A stretch of DNA of 15,282 nucleotides from Deltaproteobacteria bacterium (GTDB taxonomy: Bacteria > UBA10199 > SPLOWO2-01-44-7). The notes beneath the pieces are model-generated. The model ran no database searches and was not told the origin of the DNA. It saw only the letters and a list, made by a program, of their open reading frames with translations. Of the stretch, positions 5,859-12,692 are shown in pieces. The position numbers and the translations under genes are program-made. Every line of letters starts with the position of its first letter. The stretch's first letter is position 1. Where the stretch lies: the NCBI GenBank assembly GCA_016203765.1, contig JACQMB010000013.1, forward strand, positions 1-15,282, written 5' to 3'.

Positions 5859-6833
5859 TCACTCATCCCTCTCCACCACATAATCGGCCAATCCGAGGAG
5901 TGATTCTTTTTCGAGGGAGCCTTTGAAAGGTTCAAGATGTTTTTTGGCCTTTTCGGCGTAGCGGGCGGACAACTCGCGGGTCCTCTCCATCCCATCGTAG
6001 CGTTGAATAATGTCGAGGACCGCCTTCAAATTTTCCGCGCCGATATGGCCGCCCAGCATCGCGTTTTTAACGAGCTTCGCCTCCTCGCCGTCGGCGCGGC
6101 GCAAAGCCACAATCAGGGGAAAGGTCAGTTTTCCTTCGCGCAGATCGCCCCCCTTGTGCTTGCCGAACAGGGCCTCCTCCGAAACGTAATCCAGAATATC
6201 GTCGGCCAGTTGAAAGGCGATTCCCAAGTCATAACCGTAACGCTTTAGCGCCGCCTCATAATTCTCCGAGACCTCCCCCAAAATCGCCCCGACCTGACAG
6301 CAGGCGGCCAGCAGGCAGGCGGTCTTCCCCCCGATGATTTTCAGATAGGTCTCCTCGTCGATGGAAAAATCGCTGTGCCGGGTAATCTCCAAAATTTCGG
6401 CCTCGGTGGTTTTGGTGATGGTGTCGGTCACAACTTTTAAAATGCGCAGACTGCCGTGATCCACGATAATCCGGCTCATTTTGCACCAGAAAAAATCGCC
6501 GACCAAAATACTGATCGAATTGCCCCACTTAGCCTTGGCCGAGGCCTTGCCGCGGCGTAAGGAAGCGTCATCGACCACATCGTCATGCAAAAGGCTGGCG
6601 GTGTGGATCATCTCCATGGCGGCGGCCAGGCGGGGTCCCGCGTCGCCTCGATAGCCGGAGTGCTTGGCGGCCAGTAGCGTCAGGAGGGGACGCAGGCGTT
6701 TGCCGCCGTTTTGGATGATATATTGAACAACCTCGGTGACCAGGGGAACTTCGGACGTGAGGGTTGTCTTTAAAACATCCTCCGCCGCCTCAAGCTCTTT
6801 GGCGACCGGGATGGCGTAAGGGGATAAAGACAT
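5859..6833 (-). CDS. ispB: Long-chain (octaprenyl-type) polyprenyl diphosphate synthase
   Basis: 324 residues. It extends an allylic prenyl diphosphate with isopentenyl diphosphate units to make the side chain of the respiratory quinone. Visible motifs: GGKRLRPLL at 43-51 (IPP binding), the first Asp-rich motif LLHDDVVDDASLRRG with D84, D85 and D88, GD at 112-113, KT at 170-171, and the second Asp-rich motif FQLADDILDY with D211, D212 and D215. The residue five positions before the first Asp motif is a small Ala (residue 79), typical of enzymes making long products, so octaprenyl or similar is likelier than geranyl or farnesyl. An ATG at 6890 is in frame, but family N-termini fit the ATG at 6833. 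No Shine-Dalgarno is seen. It diverges from the alpha/beta hydrolase gene. Confidence 0.92.
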   Translation of the reverse strand: MSLSPYAIPVAKELEAAEDVLKTTLTSEVPLVTEVVQYIIQNGGKRLRPLLTLLAAKHSGYRGDAGPRLAAAMEMIHTASLLHDDVVDDASLRRGKASAKAKWGNSISILVGDFFWCKMSRIIVDHGSLRILKVVTDTITKTTEAEILEITRHSDFSIDEETYLKIIGGKTACLLAACCQVGAILGEVSENYEAALKRYGYDLGIAFQLADDILDYVSEEALFGKHKGGDLREGKLTFPLIVALRRADGEEAKLVKNAMLGGHIGAENLKAVLDIIQRYDGMERTRELSARYAEKAKKHLEPFKGSLEKESLLGLADYVVERDE

Positions 6834-6842
6834 ATCGACCGG

Positions 6843-6871
6843 CTTTAACCATTGCACAGCCCCGTTGTCAA
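6843..6871 (-). promoter_or_regulatory. Possible promoter of the polyprenyl synthase gene
   Basis: On the minus strand a perfect TTGACA (6866-6871), a 17-nt spacer and TTAAAG (6843-6848) lie 9 nt before the ATG. Without a Shine-Dalgarno this would again give a leaderless mRNA. It overlaps the divergent hydrolase promoter candidate. Confidence 0.4.
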
Positions 6872-6880
6872 AGATATGCT
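6852..6880 (+). promoter_or_regulatory. Possible promoter of the alpha/beta hydrolase gene
   Basis: TTGCAC (6852-6857), a 17-nt spacer and TATGCT (6875-6880) lie 8 nt before the ATG at 6889. It interleaves with the divergent promoter candidate, so the two polymerases would compete for the same DNA. Confidence 0.3.
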
Positions 6881-6888
6881 GGAATCCC

Positions 6889-7623
6889 ATGGCAAAAAAG
6901 GGATGCCTGGTTGTTCACGGCCTGACCGGCACGCCGGCCAACATGGAATCGGTGGCTGTGGCCCTGCGGCAAAAAGGTTTTTTGGTCAAGGTCCCGCTTC
7001 TGGCCGGCCATGGCGAGAAACTCGAAAACCTCTCCCGAACCGGCTGGCGGGATTGGTATGCCACGGTTGTGGAGGCTTTTGAGGAGCTGGCCGGTGAGGC
7101 CGACCAGATCTACTACGCAGGCCTTTCGATGGGAGCCTTGTTGGGCCTAAAACTGGCCATTGATAAGGGAGCGGCGATCAAGGCCCTGGCCCTTTTGGCC
7201 GTCCCATTTCGCGTGCGTCCCCTCTTTCGCCGCTTTGTGATTCCCGGCGTGCGTTACACGCCGCTCCGATTTGTTATCCGGTCGGTCGCCAAAAATTTCG
7301 AAAAGAGCGTGCTCGATCCCGAAGGCCGGAAAAAATACCGTGCCGCCAGCATTGCCCGGATGCCGAGCCGCGGCGTTTTTGAAACGCAAAACCTGATGTG
7401 GGTGGTGGAAAAAGAGCTGTCCAAAATCAAACAGCCTTTGTTGCTGATCCACGGCCAAAAAGACCACCTGGCCGATCCGGAGGGTCTCTTTGAAATCAAA
7501 GTGAAGGTTTCTTCTTCCCTGGTCGATATCGTGATGTTCAAAAACTCGGCCCATGTCTTGACGGTCGATCGTGAAAAAGACGACGTGGCTCGGCGCGTGG
7601 TCGGTTTTTTTGAAACCGCTTGA
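6889..7623 (+). CDS. Alpha/beta hydrolase, carboxylesterase/monoacylglycerol-lipase type
   Basis: 244 residues from the ATG at 6889; a TTG at 6865 would add eight residues. The fold's landmarks are visible: VVHGLTGTPANM at 8-19 (oxyanion hole HG and lid start), GLSMG at 78-82 with nucleophile Ser80, LLIHGQKDHLADP with Asp192, and NSAHVLTVDREKDDV with His222. The HGLTGTP and GLSMGA wording and the length of about 245 match the Est30-type carboxylesterases and bacterial monoacylglycerol lipases, which hydrolyse short to medium acyl esters in the cytosol. There is no signal peptide. The 3' end overlaps the end of the opposite-strand dihydroorotate dehydrogenase-like gene by 86 nt. The natural substrate cannot be told from sequence. 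Confidence 0.88.
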   Translation: MAKKGCLVVHGLTGTPANMESVAVALRQKGFLVKVPLLAGHGEKLENLSRTGWRDWYATVVEAFEELAGEADQIYYAGLSMGALLGLKLAIDKGAAIKALALLAVPFRVRPLFRRFVIPGVRYTPLRFVIRSVAKNFEKSVLDPEGRKKYRAASIARMPSRGVFETQNLMWVVEKELSKIKQPLLLIHGQKDHLADPEGLFEIKVKVSSSLVDIVMFKNSAHVLTVDREKDDVARRVVGFFETA

Positions 7624-8461
7624 CATAAAGCGTCGGCCGCCAGGGATAGCGTAAAAAAACCGAGCCGAAGGCGACGGCCCCGGCCCCCAAGTCAAATAAT
7701 TTTTCGATGTCTTCGTAATCCCAAACACTGGCGCCGATGACGGGGATGAAGGTGTTGGCGGCCAACTCGCGGACCATCTTCCAGGTAAAGGCCTGCGCCG
7801 CCTTTCCCGAAACCGCCCCCCCGCCGAATTTTCTCAGCGGCGAGGGCTGGCGGGGAAAAGCAACCGGCCAGGGAACCGAATTGATGTTGATCGCCTCGAC
7901 AACCCCCTCCAGCTTTCGGGCAATCGTCAAATAATTGTGCGCGCAGGAAAGTTTCAGGATCAGCGGCCACGGGGATTGTTTTTTCAACGCCTTGGCCGTA
8001 TCGATCACCGATTGGGTGTTCCACTGAAGTTCTCCGGGGGAGTTGGGACAGGAGGCGTTGATTTCCAACGCCTTGAGGCCCTCGCACCCCTTCAATCGAA
8101 TGGCTATCTCCACATACTCCTGCAGGGTTTCCCCGGCGATCGAGACCGCAAAATTCCATCCGCTCCGCGCAACGCGCGGATAAACTTTTTTAACCCACCA
8201 ATCGACACCGGGGTTGGTCAGCCCCACGGCGTTGACCGCCCCCTCCGGCAGCAGACGAACGCAGCGAAACGGGTTCCACCAGCGCAGATTCCCGCGGCGC
8301 GGCTTTAACGTGAGCGACTTGGTTACAATGGTAAAAAGCCCCGGCCGGAGCAGGCCGGCCCAGCGCAGAGGCTGATCCCACAGCCAGCCTCGGCCGTCAA
8401 AGGCCAGCGCCCCCGAGGCCGCCATAAATTCAAACGAATGGCCGTTGGAAAGTTTAATCAT
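7538..8461 (-). CDS. pyrD: Dihydroorotate dehydrogenase family protein, class 1-like
   Basis: 307 residues from the ATG at 8461, 4 nt after the hpnG stop; a start at 8479 is possible. The enzyme family oxidises dihydroorotate to orotate with FMN. Landmarks: ASGALAF, TKSLTLKPRRGN with Lys48, NAVGLTNPG at 77-85, INASCPNSPGE with N135, Cys138 and N140, LKLS with Lys170, and NINS with N194/S195. These correspond to the substrate and FMN ligands of class 1 enzymes, and Cys rather than Ser as catalytic base points to class 1. The phosphate-binding segment usually read as G-x-GGI is IGASVWD here, a departure from the family. The last 28 residues lie in the overlap with the hydrolase gene and may be a non-conserved tail. 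No other pyrimidine gene is nearby. Confidence 0.8.
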   Translation of the reverse strand: MIKLSNGHSFEFMAASGALAFDGRGWLWDQPLRWAGLLRPGLFTIVTKSLTLKPRRGNLRWWNPFRCVRLLPEGAVNAVGLTNPGVDWWVKKVYPRVARSGWNFAVSIAGETLQEYVEIAIRLKGCEGLKALEINASCPNSPGELQWNTQSVIDTAKALKKQSPWPLILKLSCAHNYLTIARKLEGVVEAININSVPWPVAFPRQPSPLRKFGGGAVSGKAAQAFTWKMVRELAANTFIPVIGASVWDYEDIEKLFDLGAGAVAFGSVFLRYPWRPTLYVKRFQKNRPRAEPRRLFHDRPSRHGPSF

Positions 8462-8465
8462 TGCG

Positions 8466-9179
8466 TCATGATAGCCCAACCCACCCCTCCAAAAATTTGG
8501 TGATCGCGCCGCGCGCCTGGCTGGCCCAGTAAATCATTTTCGGAAGTTTCAGCATCGCCTTTGGGTTTTTCAAAAAATCCTCAACGAAATTTTCCGAAAC
8601 GGGGGGAAGCCGCTCTTCCACCGGATCCAACACGGCCTTGACCGCCAAAAAGGGAATTTCATGTTCACCGGCAAACCGGGCAACCGCGGCCGATTCCATA
8701 TCCAGGGCAATCGCACAATGGGTGGCCCCTATGTCGGCCTTCTCGTGCGGGTGGCAAATGACCCGGTTGACCGCGGCCAAACCGCCGGTCTGGTGTGAAA
8801 TTTTTCCCGCCTCGCAGATTTTTTCGGCCGAGGCCAGCATCTTTTTGTCCGTCAGCCACCGGTTTTCAGTCGCGGCCTCCACCACCCGCTCGGCCAAAAC
8901 CAGGGTCCCGTTGCCCGCCACCGGCGAGGCCCCGCCGCAGTAGCCGACCAATAAAAGAAAAGAGGGGCGATAAAAACTCAAAACCCGATTCAAACTTTTT
9001 TGAACCTTTTCCGCCCCGATGCCGGCCGTCAGCAGGGCCGCCTCCCTGTTGAAAAACTTCCCCCGCCAAAACAGGGCCGGCTGGAAATGGATGGTCGCAT
9101 CCACACCCATCTTTTCCTGAAACTCGCGTATTTCGTCCTTGAGCGCCGCGACAATCATAACCCTTTTATTGACCTTCAT
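8466..9179 (-). CDS. hpnG: HpnG, adenosylhopane nucleosidase/phosphorylase
   Basis: 237 residues of the PNP/UDP phosphorylase (MTA/SAH nucleosidase-like) superfamily. Visible: VMIVAALKDEI at the N-terminus, with Glu16 in the place of the conserved catalytic Glu; TAGIGAEKV at 51-59; VGYCGGASP at 78-86; the nucleoside-binding motif ALDMESAAVARFA with Met161 and Glu162; and Asp185 in KAVLDPVEE. Position beside hpnH identifies it as hopanoid-associated HpnG, which removes adenine from adenosylhopane to give ribosylhopane or its phosphate on the way to bacteriohopanetetrol. Family resemblance alone could also mean an MTA/SAH nucleosidase, but context favours HpnG. The ATG at 9179 is 28 bp from the hpnH ATG on the opposite strand; no Shine-Dalgarno is seen. 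The dihydroorotate dehydrogenase-like gene follows after 4 nt. Confidence 0.85.
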   Translation of the reverse strand: MKVNKRVMIVAALKDEIREFQEKMGVDATIHFQPALFWRGKFFNREAALLTAGIGAEKVQKSLNRVLSFYRPSFLLLVGYCGGASPVAGNGTLVLAERVVEAATENRWLTDKKMLASAEKICEAGKISHQTGGLAAVNRVICHPHEKADIGATHCAIALDMESAAVARFAGEHEIPFLAVKAVLDPVEERLPPVSENFVEDFLKNPKAMLKLPKMIYWASQARGAITKFLEGWVGLS

Positions 9180-9198
9180 AGAGGAATCATGGTTAACT
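9169..9198 (+). promoter_or_regulatory. Possible hpnH promoter inside the hpnG start
   Basis: TTGACC (9169-9174), an 18-nt spacer and TTAACT (9193-9198) lie 9 nt before the hpnH ATG. The -35 box sits over the first codons of hpnG on the other strand. No Shine-Dalgarno is present, so a leaderless mRNA would result. Confidence 0.35.
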
Positions 9199-9207
9199 GG
9201 CAAGCCT

Positions 9208-10218
9208 ATGAGCGTTCCTTTCTCCCAGGCCTTCACCATTTCAGCCTACGTCTTGAAACAAAAGCTGAAAGGGAACAAGCGCTATCCCCTGGTCCTGATG
9301 CTGGAGCCGTTGTTCCGGTGCAATCTGGAGTGCGCCGGCTGCGGCAAGATTCAATACCCGGAACCTGTTTTGAAACAGCGCCTCACGCCGGAACAGTGCC
9401 TTCGGGCGGTCGACGACTGCGGCGCGCCGGTGGTCTCGATTCCCGGCGGGGAGCCGTTGATCCATCCCGAGATCGATCAGATTGTTCAAGGGTTGGTGGC
9501 GCGTAAAAAATATATCTATCTTTGCACCAATGCGATCCTGCTCAAACGCAAGCTGGATCTTTTCCAGCCGACCAAGTTTTTGACTTTTAGCGTCCATATG
9601 GACGGGTTGAAGGAAGAACACGATCACGCCGTCTGCCGCGACGGGGTTTATGAACAGGCGGTCGAGGGGATCAAGGAAGCCTTGGCGCGGGGGTTTAGGG
9701 TAACTACCAATACCACTTTATTTTTGGGGGCCAAGCCGGAGCGAGTGCGGCAGTTTTTCGACGCGATGATGGATTTGGGCATCGAGGGGATGATGGTCTC
9801 GCCCGGCTATCCCTATGAAAAGGCCCCCGATCAGGATCATTTTTTGCAAAGGCGGCAGACCAAGGCGTTGTTTGAGGCAATTTTTGCGAAACCGAACAAG
9901 CGGTGGCGGTTCAACCAGTCCCCCCTCTTTTTACAATTTTTGAGGGGCAAACGCGAATACTTCTGCACGCCGTGGGGCAATCCCACCTACAATATCTTCG
10001 GTTGGCAAAAACCGTGCTACCTTCTGCAGGAGGGTTACTTCAAAACATTCAAGGAGCTGATCGAAAAAACCGACTGGGAAAATTACGGAACCGGGCGCAA
10101 TCCCAAATGCGCCAACTGCATGGTCCACTGCGGCTATGAAGCGAGCGCGGTGGATGATACGTTTAGTTCGCTCCGCGGGTTGTTCGACACTATTCGATTT
10201 TCCTTGAAACCGGCTTGA
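9208..10218 (+). CDS. hpnH: HpnH, radical SAM adenosylhopane synthase
   Basis: 336 residues. It joins the 5'-deoxyadenosyl group to diploptene (hopene), the first step in building the extended side chain of bacteriohopanepolyols. The radical SAM cluster motif is RCNLECAGCGK with Cys38, Cys42 and Cys45. SIPGGEPLIHPEI supplies the SAM-binding GGEP, and CANCMVHCGYEAS near the C-terminus is the cysteine-rich segment typical of HpnH. The opening MSVPFSQAFTISAYVLKQKL followed by KRYPLVLMLEPLFRCN closely matches characteristic HpnH sequences, which makes this call firm and sets the start at 9208. It diverges from hpnG and runs directly into hemL (1 nt gap). Squalene-hopene cyclase, which supplies the substrate, is not in the window. 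Confidence 0.96.
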   Translation: MSVPFSQAFTISAYVLKQKLKGNKRYPLVLMLEPLFRCNLECAGCGKIQYPEPVLKQRLTPEQCLRAVDDCGAPVVSIPGGEPLIHPEIDQIVQGLVARKKYIYLCTNAILLKRKLDLFQPTKFLTFSVHMDGLKEEHDHAVCRDGVYEQAVEGIKEALARGFRVTTNTTLFLGAKPERVRQFFDAMMDLGIEGMMVSPGYPYEKAPDQDHFLQRRQTKALFEAIFAKPNKRWRFNQSPLFLQFLRGKREYFCTPWGNPTYNIFGWQKPCYLLQEGYFKTFKELIEKTDWENYGTGRNPKCANCMVHCGYEASAVDDTFSSLRGLFDTIRFSLKPA

Positions 10219-10219
10219 A

Positions 10220-11494
10220 ATGGACCACGGACCACGGACTACGGACTACGGACTAAAAACTTCAGAAAAATTATTTGATGAAGCGCTAAAACTGATGCCC
10301 GGAGGGGTCAACTCGCCGGTGCGGGCGTTTGGGGCTGTGGGCGGTAACCCTCCTTTTATCGCGCGCGCCTTGGGCGCGAAGCTCTGGGATGCCGATGGCA
10401 ACGAATATATTGACTACGTGGGAAGCTGGGGCCCGGCGATTTTGGGGCACGCGCATCCGAAGGTGGCGGCGGCGGTGCGGGAAGCCGCGGAGAGGGGTTT
10501 AAGTTTCGGGGCGCCGACCGAATTGGAAAGCCGCCTGGCCGCCATGGTCATCCAAATTTTCTCCTCGATTAAAAAAATCCGCTTCGTCAATTCCGGCACC
10601 GAGGCTTGCATGAGCGCGGTCCGCCTCGCGCGCGGCGCCACCGGCCGGGACAAGATCATCAAGTTCAAAGGCTGTTATCACGGCCACGCCGACACTTTGC
10701 TGGTGGAGGCCGGCTCCGGGGCGGCGACGTTTGGCATCCCCTCCAGCGCGGGGGTGCCGAAAGATTTCGCCAAACACACCTTGGTGGCCAACTACAATGA
10801 TTTGGGTTCGGTGGAGCGGCTGTTTCAACAACACAAGGAGAAAATCGCTTGTGTGATCGTTGAACCGGTCGCCGGCAACATGGGATGCGTGCCGCCGGTT
10901 GAGGGGTTTTTGCAGGGACTTCGTGATTTGTGCGATGCGCACCACGCACTGCTCGTCTTTGACGAGGTGATGACCGGTTTTCGCGTGGCCCTGGGGGGAG
11001 CCCAAGAGCTTTATAAAATTCGGCCTGACCTGACTTGCCTGGGAAAAATCCTGGGCGGCGGCCTCCCCGTTGGCGCTTACGGCGGCCGAAAAGATCTGAT
11101 GGACCAGGTCGCGCCGCTTGGAAAAGTCTACCAGGCCGGAACTTTGTCCGGCAATCCTCTGGCCATGACCGCCGGGATTAAAACGCTGGAACAGTTGACC
11201 CAATACCAGGTCTACGATCGCCTCAACGAAATTTCCGCCTTCTTGACGAGCGGCATAAAGGAAATCATTGGGACAAAAAAAATTCCTGCTCGTATTCAAT
11301 CCGTGGGTTCGATGTGGACTCTCTTCTTTGAGAAGGGCCCGGAGGCCTTCAAAAAATTCTTTCACGGGGCTCTAAAAGGGGGTATTTACCTGCCGCCCAG
11401 CCAATTTGAGGCCTGTTTTGTGAGTTTGGCCCACACCAAAGACGACATAGAAAAAACGCTTGCCCAGGTAGCGGATACCATACTAACTGCTTGA
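10220..11494 (+). CDS. hemL: Glutamate-1-semialdehyde 2,1-aminomutase HemL
   Basis: 424 residues of the class III PLP aminotransferase fold. It converts glutamate-1-semialdehyde to 5-aminolevulinate, the committed precursor of haem and other tetrapyrroles in the C5 route. Visible: LMPGGVNSPVRAF at 25-37, NSGTEACMSAVRLARG, KFKGCYHGHAD, VFDEVMTGFR with Asp248, LGKILGGGLPVGAYGG with the PLP-binding Lys276, and GTLSGNPLAM. All key residues appear intact and the length is normal. The only ATG before the conserved region is at 10220, one nt after the hpnH stop. The first dozen codons (MDHGPRTTDYGL) are made of a heptamer tandem repeat and are not part of the conserved protein; the family usually begins near SEKLF. 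No Shine-Dalgarno is evident, so translation probably follows hpnH by coupling. Confidence 0.95.
   Translation: MDHGPRTTDYGLKTSEKLFDEALKLMPGGVNSPVRAFGAVGGNPPFIARALGAKLWDADGNEYIDYVGSWGPAILGHAHPKVAAAVREAAERGLSFGAPTELESRLAAMVIQIFSSIKKIRFVNSGTEACMSAVRLARGATGRDKIIKFKGCYHGHADTLLVEAGSGAATFGIPSSAGVPKDFAKHTLVANYNDLGSVERLFQQHKEKIACVIVEPVAGNMGCVPPVEGFLQGLRDLCDAHHALLVFDEVMTGFRVALGGAQELYKIRPDLTCLGKILGGGLPVGAYGGRKDLMDQVAPLGKVYQAGTLSGNPLAMTAGIKTLEQLTQYQVYDRLNEISAFLTSGIKEIIGTKKIPARIQSVGSMWTLFFEKGPEAFKKFFHGALKGGIYLPPSQFEACFVSLAHTKDDIEKTLAQVADTILTA
10222..10255 (+). repeat. Tandem heptamer repeat GGACYAC at the start of hemL
   Basis: Five consecutive heptamers beginning at 10222, 10229, 10236, 10243 and 10250: two GGACCAC, two GGACTAC and a final partial GGACTAA. 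They begin at the last base of the hemL ATG and are translated. I recall the same type of heptamer as an intergenic repeat in other uncultured bacterial genomes, but cannot check that here. Confidence 0.9.
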
Positions 11495-11534
11495 CATAAC
11501 TAATGAATTTTAACTAGCTGGGTAGCGGATACCA
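11467..11534 (+). repeat. Two identical 14-bp elements flanking a TTGACA box before atpZ
   Basis: GGTAGCGGATACCA occurs at 11467-11480, inside the end of hemL, and again at 11521-11534, 54 bp apart. Each copy has internal dyad symmetry (GGTA, five bases, TACC). A perfect TTGACA (11491-11496) lies between them, overlapping the hemL stop codon. The -10 region 17-18 nt on (around TAGCTG, 11515-11520) is poor. It may be an operator pair for the atp genes, or a partial duplication of the hemL end. Confidence 0.6.
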
Positions 11535-11544
11535 GGTTAAGTGT

Positions 11545-11754
11545 ATGAAAAGGGATGATTTTTGGATAAGTTTAGGGATTTATGGTGGGGTTGGCATCCA
11601 ACTGGCCCTGACCGTGGTTGCCGGCTGGTTTATCGGGAATTTTTTTGATGAAAAATGGGGGACCGGCCCTTGGTTGGCCTTGAGCGGCCTGGTTTCCGGA
11701 TTTGTGGGTGGACTTTACAATTTGATTCGGATACTACGCTGGCGGCAAAAATAG
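11545..11754 (+). CDS. atpZ: AtpZ/AtpQ-like small ATP synthase accessory protein
   Basis: 69 residues with two hydrophobic helices (about 8-31 and 43-63). The pattern GIYGGVGIQLALTVVAGWFIG, then NFFDEKWGTGPWLALSGLVSGFVGGLYNLIR, matches the ATPase_gene1/AtpZ family found as the first gene of F-type ATP synthase operons. AtpZ is a membrane accessory protein, reported to act with AtpI in ion (Mg2+/Ca2+) supply or c-ring assembly. Here it is followed after 2 nt by an AtpI-like gene and then atpB and atpE, which supports the call. The upstream sequence offers only a weak Shine-Dalgarno (AGG at about -10). Two 14-bp repeats and a TTGACA box lie just upstream and may control the cluster. Confidence 0.85.
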   Translation: MKRDDFWISLGIYGGVGIQLALTVVAGWFIGNFFDEKWGTGPWLALSGLVSGFVGGLYNLIRILRWRQK

Positions 11755-11756
11755 CG

Positions 11757-12017
11757 ATGCAATTTGCACCTTCCCTGGGTCTGGGGCTCCTCGTCGGTCT
11801 GGCCAATACGGCGGCCTGGTTGTGGAGCGGTCAACGGCTCATTAAAAAAGGGGGCTCCAAAACGTGGGTTGCCTTTTTGGGCCTTTTTAAGTTAGGCATT
11901 TTGGCCTTTGTTATTTGGGTTTTGATGCAACGATCGGAAATGGATCCGATCGGTTTTCTGACCGGTTTTTCGGCAACGGTGATTCTCCCTTTGTCGAGAG
12001 TCTTGAAATGGAATTAG
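11757..12017 (+). CDS. atpI: AtpI/AtpR-like small membrane subunit of the ATP synthase cluster
   Basis: 86 residues with three hydrophobic segments (about 5-24, 37-57, 65-82). It contains GLGLLVGLANTAAWLWSGQ, KTWVAFLGLFKLGILAFVIWVL and GFLTGFSATVILPLSRVLKW. The place between atpZ and atpB is that of AtpI, a c-ring assembly chaperone, or of AtpR in N-ATPase operons. At 86 residues it is shorter than most AtpI (about 120-130) and close to AtpR length, so either name could apply. The gene starts 2 nt after atpZ and its end overlaps the atpB start by 10 nt, indicating tight coupling. The start codon has no good Shine-Dalgarno; the assignment rests mainly on context and topology. Confidence 0.7.
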   Translation: MQFAPSLGLGLLVGLANTAAWLWSGQRLIKKGGSKTWVAFLGLFKLGILAFVIWVLMQRSEMDPIGFLTGFSATVILPLSRVLKWN

Positions 12018-12676
12018 TCCCGCACCAATATTTACATATTGTTTTGGCCGCCGCCGCCGGTCTGTTTTTAATCGCCCTGGCCGCGTTTTCCCATTTGCGC
12101 CTGCGCCAAACCGAAAAATGTTTAATTCCCGGCGGCAAGCCGACCCCCGCCACAATGTTTGAGGTGACGGTGGAGGCAATCCTGGGGCTGATGGAAGGGG
12201 TGATGGGAGAGAGGGCCTGGAAATATTTCCCGCTGATCGGGGCCCTGTTTGTCTATATTTTTGCCTGCAACGTGATCGGATTGATTCCGGGGCTGGAACC
12301 GCCAACGGGAAATACAAACACCAATGGGGCTTGCGCGCTGGTTGTTTTTCTCTATTACAATTACGTCGGCATCAAAGAGGGTGGAATCAAAAATTATCTG
12401 AAGCATTTTTTGGGGCCGGTGATTTGGCTGGGGCCGTTGATGTTGATCATTGAACTGATCAGCCATCTGGTCCGGCCGGTCAGTTTGAGCGTTCGTTTGT
12501 TCGGCAACATGACCGGAGACCATATGGTCCTGGGGCTTTTTTCCGATCTGATCCCTTTTCTCGTTCCGGTTATTTTTTTGGGGCTTGGGCTTTTTATCTC
12601 GTTTATTCAGGCCTTTGTTTTTTCACTTTTGTCGATTATCTATATCGCCTTGGCAACGGAGACTGAACACCATTAA
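12008..12676 (+). CDS. atpB: F-type ATP synthase subunit a
   Basis: 222 residues, membrane-embedded stator subunit that forms the ion half-channels next to the c ring. The most diagnostic element is VSLSVRLFGNMTGDHMVL at about 158-175, with Arg163 equivalent to the essential Arg210 of E. coli. ACNVIGLIPGLEPPTGNTN at 86-104 and FISFIQAFVFSLLSIIYI near the C-terminus, including the conserved Gln201, also fit. Five or so hydrophobic helices are visible. It is shorter than the E. coli subunit (271), with the compact N-terminus common outside gammaproteobacteria. The ATG at 12008 lies within the last codons of the AtpI-like gene (10-nt overlap). It is followed after 16 nt by atpE. Confidence 0.95.
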   Translation: MELVPHQYLHIVLAAAAGLFLIALAAFSHLRLRQTEKCLIPGGKPTPATMFEVTVEAILGLMEGVMGERAWKYFPLIGALFVYIFACNVIGLIPGLEPPTGNTNTNGACALVVFLYYNYVGIKEGGIKNYLKHFLGPVIWLGPLMLIIELISHLVRPVSLSVRLFGNMTGDHMVLGLFSDLIPFLVPVIFLGLGLFISFIQAFVFSLLSIIYIALATETEHH

Positions 12677-12692
12677 AGAAAGGGAGGAGAAG

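Noticed and set aside
10499..11365. 288-codon minus-strand open frame
   Set aside because: It lies wholly antisense to hemL, which has all family motifs; its translation has no recognisable domain.
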